From the NCBI GenBank assembly GCA_003150485.1, contig QALX01000004.1, positions 79,908 through 143,907 on the forward strand: DNA of 64,000 bases, read 5' to 3'. The position numbers and the translations under genes are program-made. Position 1 is the first letter of the stretch; every line of letters starts with the position of its first letter. Source of the stretch: Clostridiales bacterium. Lineage in GTDB: Bacteria > Bacillota > Clostridia > Oscillospirales > Oscillospiraceae. Shown here piece after piece: positions 33,482 to 42,577 of this stretch. The notes below the pieces were generated by a model, which saw only the letters and a program-made list of their open reading frames with translations, was not told the origin of the DNA and did no database searches.

Positions 33482-35551
33482 ATGGCATCGAAACCCAAAC
33501 ATGCTTTTGCCGATAAAAAGCTGCTCGGCAGAGCCATTCAAGATTCTTTTCTCAAACTGAACCCCAAAATACAGGTCCAAAACCTCGTTATGTTCCTGGT
33601 CTATCTTTCTGCCATTCTGACTACCGTACTCTGGATCGTCTCCCTGTTCGGCTGGAAAGACGCACCCAGCGGCTTCACGCTGGCCATCGCAATCATCCTG
33701 TGGTTCACCTGCCTGTTTGCTAATTTCGCAGAAGCCATCGCAGAAGGCAGAGGCAAGGCCCAGGCGGATTCCCTCCGGGCGGCAAAGAAGGATGTGGAAG
33801 CACATAAAATTCCTTCCCCTGAAAAGAAGGATCAGCTGACCTCCGTTTCCTCCGCTGAGCTGAAAAAGGGGGACTTGGTTATCGTCAGGGCAGGTGAGCA
33901 GATTCCAGGCGACGGCGAAGTCGTAGAGGGGGCGGCCTCGGTGGATGAAAGCGCCATCACCGGCGAATCCGCCCCTGTTATCCGGGAAGCAGGTGGAGAC
34001 AGGAGCGCCGTCACCGGGGGTACGACGGTACTCTCCGACTGGATTGTCGTCCAGATTACCAGCGAGGCCGGCGAGAGCTTTCTGGATCAGATGATCGCCA
34101 TGGTGGAGGGTGCCGCCCGGAAAAAGACCCCTAACGAAATTGCGCTTCAGATTTTTTTGGTGGCCCTCTCCATCATCTTTATTTTGGTGACGGTATCACT
34201 GTACACTTACTCCATCTTCTCGGCGAAGCAGGCGGGGATTGATAATCCGACTTCCATCACAACGCTGGTCGCTCTGCTTGTCTGCCTTGCGCCTACCACC
34301 ATCGGCGCACTGCTCTCTGCAATCGGCATTGCCGGTATGAGCCGGCTGAACCAGGCAAATGTGCTGGCCATGAGCGGCAGAGCCATTGAAGCGGCAGGGG
34401 ATGTGGATATTCTGATGCTGGATAAAACGGGCACCATCACCTTGGGCAACCGTCAGGCATCCGCGTTCATTCCGGTCGACGGCGCAAGTGAAGCGGAACT
34501 GGCCGATGCCGCCCAACTCTCCTCTCTGGCGGATGAGACACCGGAGGGACGGAGTGTGGTCGTGCTGGCAAAAGAGGCATATGGCATTCGTGGCCGGACC
34601 CTTTCCGACAAAAATATGACGTTCTTCCCTTTTACTGCCAAAACCCGCATGAGCGGCGTAAATTATGACGGCAACGAAATCCGCAAAGGCGCCGCAGAAG
34701 CCATGCAGCAGTATGTGACTCACGCTGGGGGCATTTATTCCGCAGAATGCAGCCAGGTCGTGCAGAGCATCGCACAGCAGGGCGGCACCCCTCTGGTGGT
34801 TGCCAAAAACCATAAAATCCTCGGCGTAATTCACCTGAAAGATATCATCAAGCAGGGGGTGCAGGAAAAATTTGCTGACCTGCGGAAGATGGGCATCAAA
34901 ACCATTATGATTACGGGGGATAATCCCACCACTGCGGCGGCGATTGCAGCAGAGGCCAGCGTGGACGATTTCCTGGCAGAGGCAACGCCTGAAGGCAAGC
35001 TCCAAATGATCCGTGATTTCCAGACAAAAGGGCATCTGGTCGCCATGACCGGCGACGGAACCAACGATGCCCCGGCCCTGGCCCAAGCGGATGTGGCCGT
35101 GGCGATGAACACTGGCACCCAGGCAGCCAAGGAAGCCGGCAATATGGTAGATCTGGATTCCTCACCTACCAAGCTGATTGACATTGTCCGGATCGGCAAG
35201 CAGCTTTTAATGACCAGAGGCAGCCTGACCACATTCTCCATTGCAAACGATGTGGCCAAGTATTTCGCCATTATCCCAGCGCTGTTCATGGGCCTGTACC
35301 CGGGATTGACAGCACTTAACATCATGGGGCTGCATTCCCCACAGAGCGCCGTGCTCTCCGCTATCATTTACAACGCACTGATTATCATTGCACTGATTCC
35401 GCTGGCACTGAGAGGCGTGAAATACCGGGAGGTTTCGGCAGGAAAACTCCTGTCCCGCAACCTTCTCATCTATGGCCTCGGCGGTCTGGCAGCACCGTTT
35501 ATCTTCATCAAGCTGATTGACATGCTGCTAGTTGTACTGGGCCTGGCATAA
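33482..35551 (+). CDS. kdpB: Potassium-transporting ATPase subunit B
   Basis: The 689-residue P-type ATPase has the actuator motif ITGESAPV, phosphorylation site Asp314 in MLDKTGTIT, the nucleotide-site region FTAKTRMSGV, and hinge MTGDGTNDAPALAQADVAVA. The segment DLDSSPTKLIDIVRIGK is characteristic of KdpB. It hydrolyses ATP to drive potassium uptake at low external concentration. AAGGAGG precedes the ATG, 12 bp after kdpA. Confidence 0.97.
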   Translation: MASKPKHAFADKKLLGRAIQDSFLKLNPKIQVQNLVMFLVYLSAILTTVLWIVSLFGWKDAPSGFTLAIAIILWFTCLFANFAEAIAEGRGKAQADSLRAAKKDVEAHKIPSPEKKDQLTSVSSAELKKGDLVIVRAGEQIPGDGEVVEGAASVDESAITGESAPVIREAGGDRSAVTGGTTVLSDWIVVQITSEAGESFLDQMIAMVEGAARKKTPNEIALQIFLVALSIIFILVTVSLYTYSIFSAKQAGIDNPTSITTLVALLVCLAPTTIGALLSAIGIAGMSRLNQANVLAMSGRAIEAAGDVDILMLDKTGTITLGNRQASAFIPVDGASEAELADAAQLSSLADETPEGRSVVVLAKEAYGIRGRTLSDKNMTFFPFTAKTRMSGVNYDGNEIRKGAAEAMQQYVTHAGGIYSAECSQVVQSIAQQGGTPLVVAKNHKILGVIHLKDIIKQGVQEKFADLRKMGIKTIMITGDNPTTAAAIAAEASVDDFLAEATPEGKLQMIRDFQTKGHLVAMTGDGTNDAPALAQADVAVAMNTGTQAAKEAGNMVDLDSSPTKLIDIVRIGKQLLMTRGSLTTFSIANDVAKYFAIIPALFMGLYPGLTALNIMGLHSPQSAVLSAIIYNALIIIALIPLALRGVKYREVSAGKLLSRNLLIYGLGGLAAPFIFIKLIDMLLVVLGLA

Positions 35552-35563
35552 GGAGGGGTTTCG

Positions 35564-36172
35564 ATGAAAACATTAAAAAATGTATTACCCAAAGCGGCAA
35601 TCATCTTTCTCATCTTCACATTGCTTTGCGGCGTGGTTTATACCGGCGTTGTAACCGGCATGGCACAGCTCATTTTCCCTGACAAAGCAAACGGAAGTAT
35701 CATTGAAATAGACGGTAAAAAGTATGGTTGTGAGCTGCTGGGGCAGCAATACACCGATGAAGCCCATATGTGGGGACGGATTATGAATATTGATGTCTCC
35801 ACCTATCAGGATGAAAACGGAACAACGCTGATGTATGCCGCACCATCGAATTTGAGCCCTGCCAGCGCAGAATACGAAGCGCTGGTAGCCGAACGTGTGG
35901 AACTGCTCCGGGCGGCAAACCCCGACATGGATGAGACGGCAATCCCGGTTGACCTTGTGACCTGTTCCGGCAGCGGTCTTGACCCCCATATTTCCCCTGC
36001 GGCGGCTGAATTTCAGGTGGCAAGGATTGCGAAAGCAGCCGGCAGGACTGAGACAGAAGTCAGAGAAATCATCCAAACATGCACCGACAGCAAATTTCTC
36101 GGCGTATTCGGAGAGGAAAGCGTTAATGTTCTGAAGGTAAATCTGATGTTGGACGGCATTTTACAGGAATAA
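35564..36172 (+). CDS. kdpC: Potassium-transporting ATPase subunit C
   Basis: The 202-residue protein has one N-terminal membrane span (AAIIFLIFTLLCGVVYTGVV) and an extracytoplasmic domain with the family motifs ALVAERVELLRAANPD, VTCSGSGLDPHISPAAAEFQ and VLKVNLMLDGIL. KdpC stabilises the complex and raises its affinity. AAGGAGG lies upstream of ATG, 12 bp after kdpB. A terminator follows, so kdpFABC can be a closed unit separate from ktrBA. Confidence 0.95.
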   Translation: MKTLKNVLPKAAIIFLIFTLLCGVVYTGVVTGMAQLIFPDKANGSIIEIDGKKYGCELLGQQYTDEAHMWGRIMNIDVSTYQDENGTTLMYAAPSNLSPASAEYEALVAERVELLRAANPDMDETAIPVDLVTCSGSGLDPHISPAAAEFQVARIAKAAGRTETEVREIIQTCTDSKFLGVFGEESVNVLKVNLMLDGILQE

Positions 36173-36226
36173 CCCGCGCAAGAATCCCACTTTCCCCCGT
36201 CACACGCTTCGAACCCATCGTTTTTC

Positions 36227-36260
36227 AAGCATAGGGGCCCACGGCTCCTATGCTTTTCTT
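36227..36260 (+). terminator. Terminator after kdpC
   Basis: AAGCATAGG...CCTATGCTT forms a stem followed by TTCTTT, 55 bp past kdpC. Confidence 0.8.
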
Positions 36261-36357
36261 TATGCAGCCTTAATACCGCCAGGCACATGTTTACACGCAC
36301 TTAATGCAAATAAAGATATGCTAAAGACAGTTCAAACAGGATTTCGGAGGATAACAG

Positions 36358-37707
36358 ATGGAACGAATGCAGCTTATGAAAAAGAAAAAGCACCGGCACA
36401 TCACCTCCGTTCAGGTGATTATATTGGGTTTCCTCTCGGTGATTCTGTTGGGCACCCTGCTTCTGATGCTGCCTCCTGCCACCCAGGGCAGAAGCCGCGC
36501 ACCCTTTATGGACGCACTCTTCACCTCAACCTCCGCTGTATGCGTGACCGGCCTGGCGCTTCACGATACCGCCACCTACTGGTCCAGCTTTGGACAGGGT
36601 ATTATTCTGCTCTTAATCCAGATCGGCGGTATGGGTGTTGTGACGGTTGCCGTGTCTATCGTAACCCTTTCAGGCCGAAAAATCGGCCTTATGCAGCGAA
36701 GCACTATGCAGGAGGCCATTTCCGCCCCCCAAGTCGGCGGTATTGTGCGCATGACATCGTTCATACTCAAGACAACTGTATCCATTGAACTGATTGGCGC
36801 CGCCGTACTGGCACCTGTTTTTTGCCGGGAATTTGGCCTTGTGAACGGAATCTGGTACGCGCTGTTTCACTCCATATCGGCGTTCTGCAACGCCGGCTTT
36901 GATTTAATCGGTGTGAAGGCCCCCTTCTCTTCTCTCACCCCTTACGCAGCACAGCCGGTTGTCAACTGCGCAATTATGGCGCTGATTGTGACCGGCGGCA
37001 TCGGGTTCCTCACATGGGAGGATATCAAAGTACACAAGTGGCATCTAAAAAAGTACCGGATGCAGAGCAAAGTCATCCTTACGGTAACCGGAATCCTGAT
37101 CGCTGCTCCGGCCGTTTATTTCTTCCTCTTTGAATTTTCAGATCTGCCTCTTGGTCAAAACGTCTGGACTTCCCTGTTCCAGTCGGTTACCACGCGAACG
37201 GCCGGATTCAACACCGCAGATCTGACACAGCTCAGCGAAACAGGACAGCTGCTCATGATCCTTCTGATGCTGATCGGCGGTTCCCCCGGTTCTACGGCAG
37301 GCGGCATGAAAACCACAACAATCGCAGTTCTGTTTTCTTCCGCCTTATCCGTGTTCCGAAGAAGGGAACACGCACATTTCTTCCGCCGCCGAATCCCCGA
37401 AGACACGATCAGAAGTGCGGCAATTATTTTGCTGCTGTATCTGGTTTTATTTCTGTCCGGCGGTATGCTGATTTGCCGTATAGAAGGCGTTCCGCTGATC
37501 TCCGCTCTGTTTGAAACCGCCTCTGCCATCGGGACAGTGGGATTGTCCCTGGGCATTACGCCGGAGCTTGGTCCAATCTCCAGAGTGATTCTGATTACGC
37601 TGATGTTCTTTGGCCGGGTCGGCGGACTTACCCTGATCTTTGCAGCGCTGTCCGAAACGCATGACGGCGGCGCTAAGTATCCAAAGGAAAAAATAACGGT
37701 CGGATAA
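36358..37707 (+). CDS. ktrB: KtrB/TrkH-family potassium channel subunit
   Basis: This 449-residue membrane protein has the four pore repeats of the Trk/Ktr superfamily: SAVCVTGLAL, SAFCNAGFDL, TTRTAGFNTAD and SAIGTVGLSLG. GGSPGSTAGGMKTTTIAV is the intramembrane loop. CGGAGG lies before the ATG. It conducts potassium with sodium or proton coupling and needs the RCK-domain partner encoded by the next gene. The region 36263-36357 between the kdpC terminator and this start may hold a promoter, but I found no convincing one. Confidence 0.94.
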   Translation: MERMQLMKKKKHRHITSVQVIILGFLSVILLGTLLLMLPPATQGRSRAPFMDALFTSTSAVCVTGLALHDTATYWSSFGQGIILLLIQIGGMGVVTVAVSIVTLSGRKIGLMQRSTMQEAISAPQVGGIVRMTSFILKTTVSIELIGAAVLAPVFCREFGLVNGIWYALFHSISAFCNAGFDLIGVKAPFSSLTPYAAQPVVNCAIMALIVTGGIGFLTWEDIKVHKWHLKKYRMQSKVILTVTGILIAAPAVYFFLFEFSDLPLGQNVWTSLFQSVTTRTAGFNTADLTQLSETGQLLMILLMLIGGSPGSTAGGMKTTTIAVLFSSALSVFRRREHAHFFRRRIPEDTIRSAAIILLLYLVLFLSGGMLICRIEGVPLISALFETASAIGTVGLSLGITPELGPISRVILITLMFFGRVGGLTLIFAALSETHDGGAKYPKEKITVG

Positions 37708-37728
37708 TGACGCAAAGGAGCAATTTTT

Positions 37729-38376
37729 ATGAAATCAATTTTGTTGATCGGTCTCGGAAGATTCGGCCGACACATTGCAATGAAGCTGGATGAACTGCAC
37801 CATCAGGTGATGGCCGTGGATCAGGAGGAGAGCCGGGTGGAGGCGGCGCTTCCCTATGTGACAAATGGGCAAATCGGCGATGGGACAAATGTGGACTTTC
37901 TCCGTTCTCTGGGGGTCCGTAATTTTGATGTGTGCATCGTTGCAATCGGGGACGATTTCCAGAGCTCTTTGGAAACCACCTCCCTCCTCAAGGAGCTCGG
38001 GGCAAAAATGGTAGTCTCACGGGCTGCAAGCGATGTTCACGCCAAGTTTTTACTGAAAAATGGCGCGGATGAAGTAGTCTACCCCGAAAAGCAGTTGGCT
38101 GCATGGACTGCCATCCGATACAGCTCCGATCACATTTTCGACTACATAGAACTGGATGAGGAACACGCTATTTTCGAAGTGTCCGTGCCGGCGACGTGGA
38201 TTGAAAAAACAGTCGGACTGCTGGATATCCGAAAAAAATACAACATCAACATCATGGCTATCAAGCACAACGGCGCCATCAATCTCAATATAACATCGGA
38301 CACCTGTTTCCCCAGCGAGGACACCATCCTTGTCCTTGGAAGCATGAAAGACATTCAGAAGTGCTTCCACCTTTAA
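37729..38376 (+). CDS. ktrA: KtrA/TrkA-type RCK regulatory subunit
   Basis: The 215-residue protein begins with a Rossmann nucleotide fold (SILLIGLGRFGRHIAMKL, acidic end of strand two at VMAVDQEE). This is the RCK_N domain that binds ATP/ADP or NAD. A C-terminal RCK_C domain follows (about 135-215), a common c-di-AMP site in Firmicutes. It gates KtrB. AAAGGAG precedes the ATG, 21 bp after ktrB. Confidence 0.94.
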   Translation: MKSILLIGLGRFGRHIAMKLDELHHQVMAVDQEESRVEAALPYVTNGQIGDGTNVDFLRSLGVRNFDVCIVAIGDDFQSSLETTSLLKELGAKMVVSRAASDVHAKFLLKNGADEVVYPEKQLAAWTAIRYSSDHIFDYIELDEEHAIFEVSVPATWIEKTVGLLDIRKKYNINIMAIKHNGAINLNITSDTCFPSEDTILVLGSMKDIQKCFHL

Positions 38377-38397
38377 CCTGCGAAAGAAGGTGATGCT

Positions 38398-38913
38398 ATG
38401 AAAGAGGCGCTTCTCATCTGTGCCGTAGCCGCAGTCTTTGCTCTGGGCAATCTCGCCATGAAAAAGCTGGACGTTTTTCTTGAACGCAATCAAACTCAGC
38501 TCTCCGCCGCAATCGCGCTCCCTGCGCTCAGCATCGCGTTTGATAATTCCGCGACGATTGCATCGGTTTCGGATTTCCTGGAGGCGTTTCTGCAAGCTAA
38601 TCCTGCCTGTGAACTGCGTCTGTTTTCCGGCTCGGCAGAGGATATCCTGAAAAAGCTGGAGACAGCTGAGATTGATTTTGGCTTTCTGACGGCAGAGTCC
38701 GACCTCAGCAGTCATCCGCACCTCCATCTTTCCACCGTTGTGCTGGAACCCCATAGATTCATCGCCAGCTCCGTCAATCTGTCCGTGACCCCCCTTATCT
38801 ATAACGGTGTGCTCACACAGATTGTGTGGTCGGAAACCAATGGGCATCCGCTGGCAAATCAGCTCCCTAACCTGATCGTCCGTTTTTATCACAGCAAACA
38901 GGTCCCATGCTGA
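38398..38913 (+). CDS. Membrane-anchored LysR-substrate-domain-like protein
   Basis: The 171-residue protein starts with a hydrophobic segment (ALLICAVAAVFALGNLAM). A domain then resembles the first lobe of the LysR-type effector-binding fold: ALPALSIAFDN, FLEAFLQANPACELRLFSGS, AEDILKKLETAEIDFGFLTA. No helix-turn-helix is present and the second lobe is incomplete. AAGAAGGTGATG supports translation 21 bp after ktrA. It could be a small-ligand sensor for the potassium genes, or a decayed regulator. I infer a role only from its place between ktrA and kdpD. Confidence 0.7.
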   Translation: MKEALLICAVAAVFALGNLAMKKLDVFLERNQTQLSAAIALPALSIAFDNSATIASVSDFLEAFLQANPACELRLFSGSAEDILKKLETAEIDFGFLTAESDLSSHPHLHLSTVVLEPHRFIASSVNLSVTPLIYNGVLTQIVWSETNGHPLANQLPNLIVRFYHSKQVPC

Positions 38914-39038
38914 TGTGCTTCGAGTAGAAATGGTACGGAAACTGTGCTAACATATTGACTGAATTCCAGCGCTGTTCTCAATGATTCTTTCCCGGCGCTG
39001 CTCTGTCTACAGCGCCTAACTCAGATGGGAGTGATCAC

Positions 39039-41741
39039 ATGGAAGACAACAGACAGAATCCCGACCAGCTGTTAAAGGCGGTCCAAAAGGCGGAGAGGAA
39101 TCCCTCAGGCGGCCATTTGAAAATATTCTTTGGATATGCCGCCGGTGTCGGAAAAACCTATGCAATGCTGCAAGCTGCTCATGCCGTAAAACGGCACGGG
39201 ATTGATGTGGTCGCAGGCTACATCGAGCCACATGCCCGCCCGCAAACCGCCGCTCTGCTCAACGGGATGGAGTGCCTTCCCAAACTCACCGCAGCACACA
39301 ACGGTATTGCTTTACAGGAGTTTGACATTGATGCCGCAATTGCGCGGAACCCTCAGCTCATTCTTGTGGATGAATTGGCCCACACCAATGCAGACGGCTG
39401 CCGCCACACCAAACGGTATCAGGATATCCAGGAGCTTCTGAAAGCAGGCATCGATGTCTACACAACGGTGAATGTCCAGCACATCGAAAGTCTGAATGAC
39501 ACCGTTGCCTCCATCACCGGCGTGCTCGTGCGGGAGCGTATCCCCGATTCCGTGTTTGACAACGCCGACCAAGTCGAACTTGTGGATATCGAGCCGCAGG
39601 AACTCATTGATCGGCTGAATACCGGCCAGGTGTACCGGGAGGCCCAGGCTAAAAAAGCCGTTGAGAATTTCTTTACCGTGGAAAACCTGACGGCCCTCCG
39701 GGAAATTGCCCTGCGGCGCTGCGCAGACAGAGTAAACCTTTTAACCGAAACCGCACGGGTCAAACGCCACGGCGATTACCACACAGACGAGCATATTCTG
39801 GTATGCCTCTCCTCCTCCCCCTCCAACGCCAAAATCATCCGCACCGCTGCCAGGATGGCAAGCGCTTTCCGCAGCGCCTTTACCGCCCTGTTTGTGGAAA
39901 CCCCTGACTTCCCCGCCATGGATCAGGAGGATGTGAAACGGCTCCGGACAAATATGCACCTTGCAGAACAGCTGGGCGCCAAAATCGAAACGGTTTACGG
40001 CGACGATATTCCATTCCAGATCGCAGAATTTGCCCGCCTATCCGGTGTGTCCAAAATCGTCGTGGGGCGCAGCACTGCCACAAAAAAACGGCTGTTCCGC
40101 AAGCCGGCTTTCACCGAGCAGCTCATCGCAAACGCGCCAAATCTGGATATCCATATTATCCCCGATTCCATATCGAGCACCTCCGTCTATCGTCCGAAAA
40201 AAGCAAAGAGAACCAGCGGCATTGTCTTCTCCGCAGCCGATATTCTCAAAAGCACCGGCATTTTAATTGCCGCAAGTTTGATCGGCTTTCTGTTCTATCA
40301 TCTCGGTTTCGAGGAGGCAAATATCATTACTGTCTACGTTCTGGCCGTGCTCGTCACCTCTGTGACCACAACCAATCGCGTCTACAGTCTGATTTCCTCC
40401 GTCGTCAGTGTTCTGGTGTTTAACTTTCTGTTTACAGAGCCGAAATTCACCCTCCAGGCGTATGACAAGGGATATCCCGTCACGTTTCTGATTATGTTTT
40501 TGGCGGCGCTTTTGACCAGTTCCCTGGCCGTCAAGCTGAAAAACCACGCAAAACAGTCAGCACAGGCTGCGTTCCGCACAAAGGTGCTGCTGGACACCAA
40601 TCAATCCCTGCAACAGGCCAAGAGCCGGGACGATATTATGGCAGTGACCGCCAGCCAGCTGATCAAACTGCTTGGCAGGGACATCATCGCATACTTTGCG
40701 GAAAATGGCACTTTGAGCGCCCCCGCTCTTTTCCCGGCATCTGAGAAAGCGCCGGCAGATGAATGGGTTTCCGAAAATGAACAGGCAGTTGCGGCGTGGG
40801 TCTTAAAGAATAATAAGCACGCGGGGGCAACTACGCAAACCCTTTCCAATGCCCGCTGCCTGTATCTGGCGGTGCGGGTCAACGACCGGGTATACGGTGT
40901 GGTTGGCATCGTCATCGGGGAGCAGCCTCCGGATGCCTTCGAACGCAGTATTGTGCTGTCGATTCTCGGCGAATGCGCTTTGGCCCTGGAAAACGAAAAA
41001 AACGCCAGAGAGAAAGAGCAGGCCGCTATCCTGGCAAAAAATGAACAGCTGAGAGCAAACCTTCTCCGTACAATTTCACACGATTTGCGGACACCGCTCA
41101 CCTCTATCTCCGGCAACGCCAGCAATTTGCTGTCCAACGGCGCTTCCTTTGACGCAGATACCAAAAAGCAGCTCTACACGGATATTTATGACGACTCCAT
41201 GTGGCTGATCAATCTCGTGGAAAACCTGCTCTCTGTGACGCGGCTGGAAGAGGGCCGTTTGAATCTGAGTCTTTCCGAAGATTTAGTCGATGACGTCATC
41301 ATCGAGGCGCTGCGGCATGTAAACCGCAAAAGCGTGGAACATCATATCGAGGTGGAAAATGAGGACGAATTTCTACTCGCCAAAATGGACGCAAAGCTCA
41401 TTGTCCAGGTGGTAATCAATATTGTGGACAATGCAATCAAATACACGCCCAAGGGGTCGCACATCCTGATCTCCACCAAAAAGCAGTATGATAAAGCCGT
41501 CATTTCCATCGCCGATGACGGTGCCGGGATTCCAGATGAAATGAAGCCGCGGGTTTTCGATATGTTTTTCAGCGGCGCAAATCAAATCGCAGACAGCCGC
41601 CGCAGCCTGGGGCTGGGCCTGTCGCTGTGCAAATCCATCATAAACGCCCACGGCGGATGCATTTCCGTCTCGGACAACCCACCGCACGGGACGGTATTTA
41701 CCTTTACATTGCCTGCCGGGGAGGTCGAGTTACATGAATAA
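39039..41741 (+). CDS. kdpD: Potassium sensor histidine kinase KdpD
   Basis: The 900-residue kinase has all KdpD parts. The KdpD domain has Walker A GYAAGVGKT (32-40) and Walker B LILVDELAHTNADG. A universal-stress-like domain (HILVCLSSSPSNAKI, about 250-370) comes next. Four membrane spans lie at about 405-495, then a GAF-like region. The HisKA domain has His681 in RTISHDLRTPLTS, and the ATPase lobe carries NIVDNAIKYTPKG and DDGAGIP. It senses low potassium or turgor and phosphorylates KdpE. GGGAG lies before ATG. TTGACT at 38955 with a weak -10 may be a promoter. Its stop overlaps kdpE by 8 bp. Confidence 0.96.
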   Translation: MEDNRQNPDQLLKAVQKAERNPSGGHLKIFFGYAAGVGKTYAMLQAAHAVKRHGIDVVAGYIEPHARPQTAALLNGMECLPKLTAAHNGIALQEFDIDAAIARNPQLILVDELAHTNADGCRHTKRYQDIQELLKAGIDVYTTVNVQHIESLNDTVASITGVLVRERIPDSVFDNADQVELVDIEPQELIDRLNTGQVYREAQAKKAVENFFTVENLTALREIALRRCADRVNLLTETARVKRHGDYHTDEHILVCLSSSPSNAKIIRTAARMASAFRSAFTALFVETPDFPAMDQEDVKRLRTNMHLAEQLGAKIETVYGDDIPFQIAEFARLSGVSKIVVGRSTATKKRLFRKPAFTEQLIANAPNLDIHIIPDSISSTSVYRPKKAKRTSGIVFSAADILKSTGILIAASLIGFLFYHLGFEEANIITVYVLAVLVTSVTTTNRVYSLISSVVSVLVFNFLFTEPKFTLQAYDKGYPVTFLIMFLAALLTSSLAVKLKNHAKQSAQAAFRTKVLLDTNQSLQQAKSRDDIMAVTASQLIKLLGRDIIAYFAENGTLSAPALFPASEKAPADEWVSENEQAVAAWVLKNNKHAGATTQTLSNARCLYLAVRVNDRVYGVVGIVIGEQPPDAFERSIVLSILGECALALENEKNAREKEQAAILAKNEQLRANLLRTISHDLRTPLTSISGNASNLLSNGASFDADTKKQLYTDIYDDSMWLINLVENLLSVTRLEEGRLNLSLSEDLVDDVIIEALRHVNRKSVEHHIEVENEDEFLLAKMDAKLIVQVVINIVDNAIKYTPKGSHILISTKKQYDKAVISIADDGAGIPDEMKPRVFDMFFSGANQIADSRRSLGLGLSLCKSIINAHGGCISVSDNPPHGTVFTFTLPAGEVELHE

Positions 41742-42435
41742 ACCTACAATTCTAGTGGTAGAAGACGATTCATCGGTAAAAAACCTGATTACAACCACGT
41801 TAAAAGCCCATGACTATCGCCATTTGACCGCGCCGAACGGCGCTTCCGCAATTCTGGAAGCCTCTTCTCACAATCCGGATATTGTCCTTCTTGATCTGGG
41901 CCTTCCGGACATCGACGGCGTAGAGGTCATAAAAAAAATCCGCACATGGTCGAATATGCCCATTATTGTGATCAGTGCGCGCAGCGAAGATACGGACAAA
42001 ATTGACGCGCTGGACGCAGGGGCGGACGATTACCTGACAAAACCCTTTTCCGTAGAAGAGCTGCTGGCACGGCTGCGCGTCACGCAAAGGCGGCTGGCTA
42101 TGATGCAGAGCGAGTCTTTTACAGCGTCGTCCGTTTTTACAAACGGCCGGCTGCGCGTGGATTATGCCGCTGGATGCGCTTATCTGGGGGGCGAGGAACT
42201 GCACCTGACACCGATTGAATACAAATTGCTGTGTCTGTTATCCAAAAACGTCGGCAAGGTGCTGACCCACACCTTTATCACTCAAAATATCTGGGGCAGC
42301 AGCTGGGACAACGATATCGCCTCCCTGCGGGTGTTTATGGCCACGCTGCGCAAGAAAATTGAGCAGAAGCCACATTCTCCTCAGTACATTCAAACCCACA
42401 TCGGCGTGGGGTACCGAATGCTGAAAGTGGAGTAA
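41734..42435 (+). CDS. kdpE: Potassium response regulator KdpE
   Basis: The 233-residue OmpR-type regulator has a receiver with acidic pocket EDD at 10-12, phospho-acceptor Asp54 (IVLLDLGLPDIDG) and conserved Lys in YLTKPFSVEELLARL. A winged-helix DNA-binding domain ends with HTFITQNIWGSSWDND and YIQTHIGVGYRML. It activates kdp transcription when phosphorylated by KdpD. It overlaps kdpD by 8 bp, so the two are translationally coupled. Confidence 0.96.
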   Translation: MNKPTILVVEDDSSVKNLITTTLKAHDYRHLTAPNGASAILEASSHNPDIVLLDLGLPDIDGVEVIKKIRTWSNMPIIVISARSEDTDKIDALDAGADDYLTKPFSVEELLARLRVTQRRLAMMQSESFTASSVFTNGRLRVDYAAGCAYLGGEELHLTPIEYKLLCLLSKNVGKVLTHTFITQNIWGSSWDNDIASLRVFMATLRKKIEQKPHSPQYIQTHIGVGYRMLKVE

Positions 42436-42486
42436 ATCAACGCTGCGAAAAGTCATTTCCGCGTCTGCTGCCGCATAAACAGCAAG

Positions 42487-42527
42487 GGACCGCTGGGTTT
42501 CCATCCGGAAACCCAGCGGTCCTTTTT
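42487..42527 (+). terminator. Terminator of kdpDE
   Basis: A perfect 16-bp stem (GGACCGCTGGGTTTCC / GGAAACCCAGCGGTCC) with a four-base loop is followed by TTTTT. Confidence 0.92.
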
Positions 42528-42577
42528 ACGCCCTGCCGCTCTCGCTGACAGCGGCGCATAACTTGATTCGTCTCCTG

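Noticed and set aside
38398..38913. Broken LysR gene (pseudogene)
   Set aside because: No helix-turn-helix remnant lies upstream. The gene has its own ribosome site, a membrane span at the N-terminus and close spacing, so I treat it as an intact gene, with doubt.
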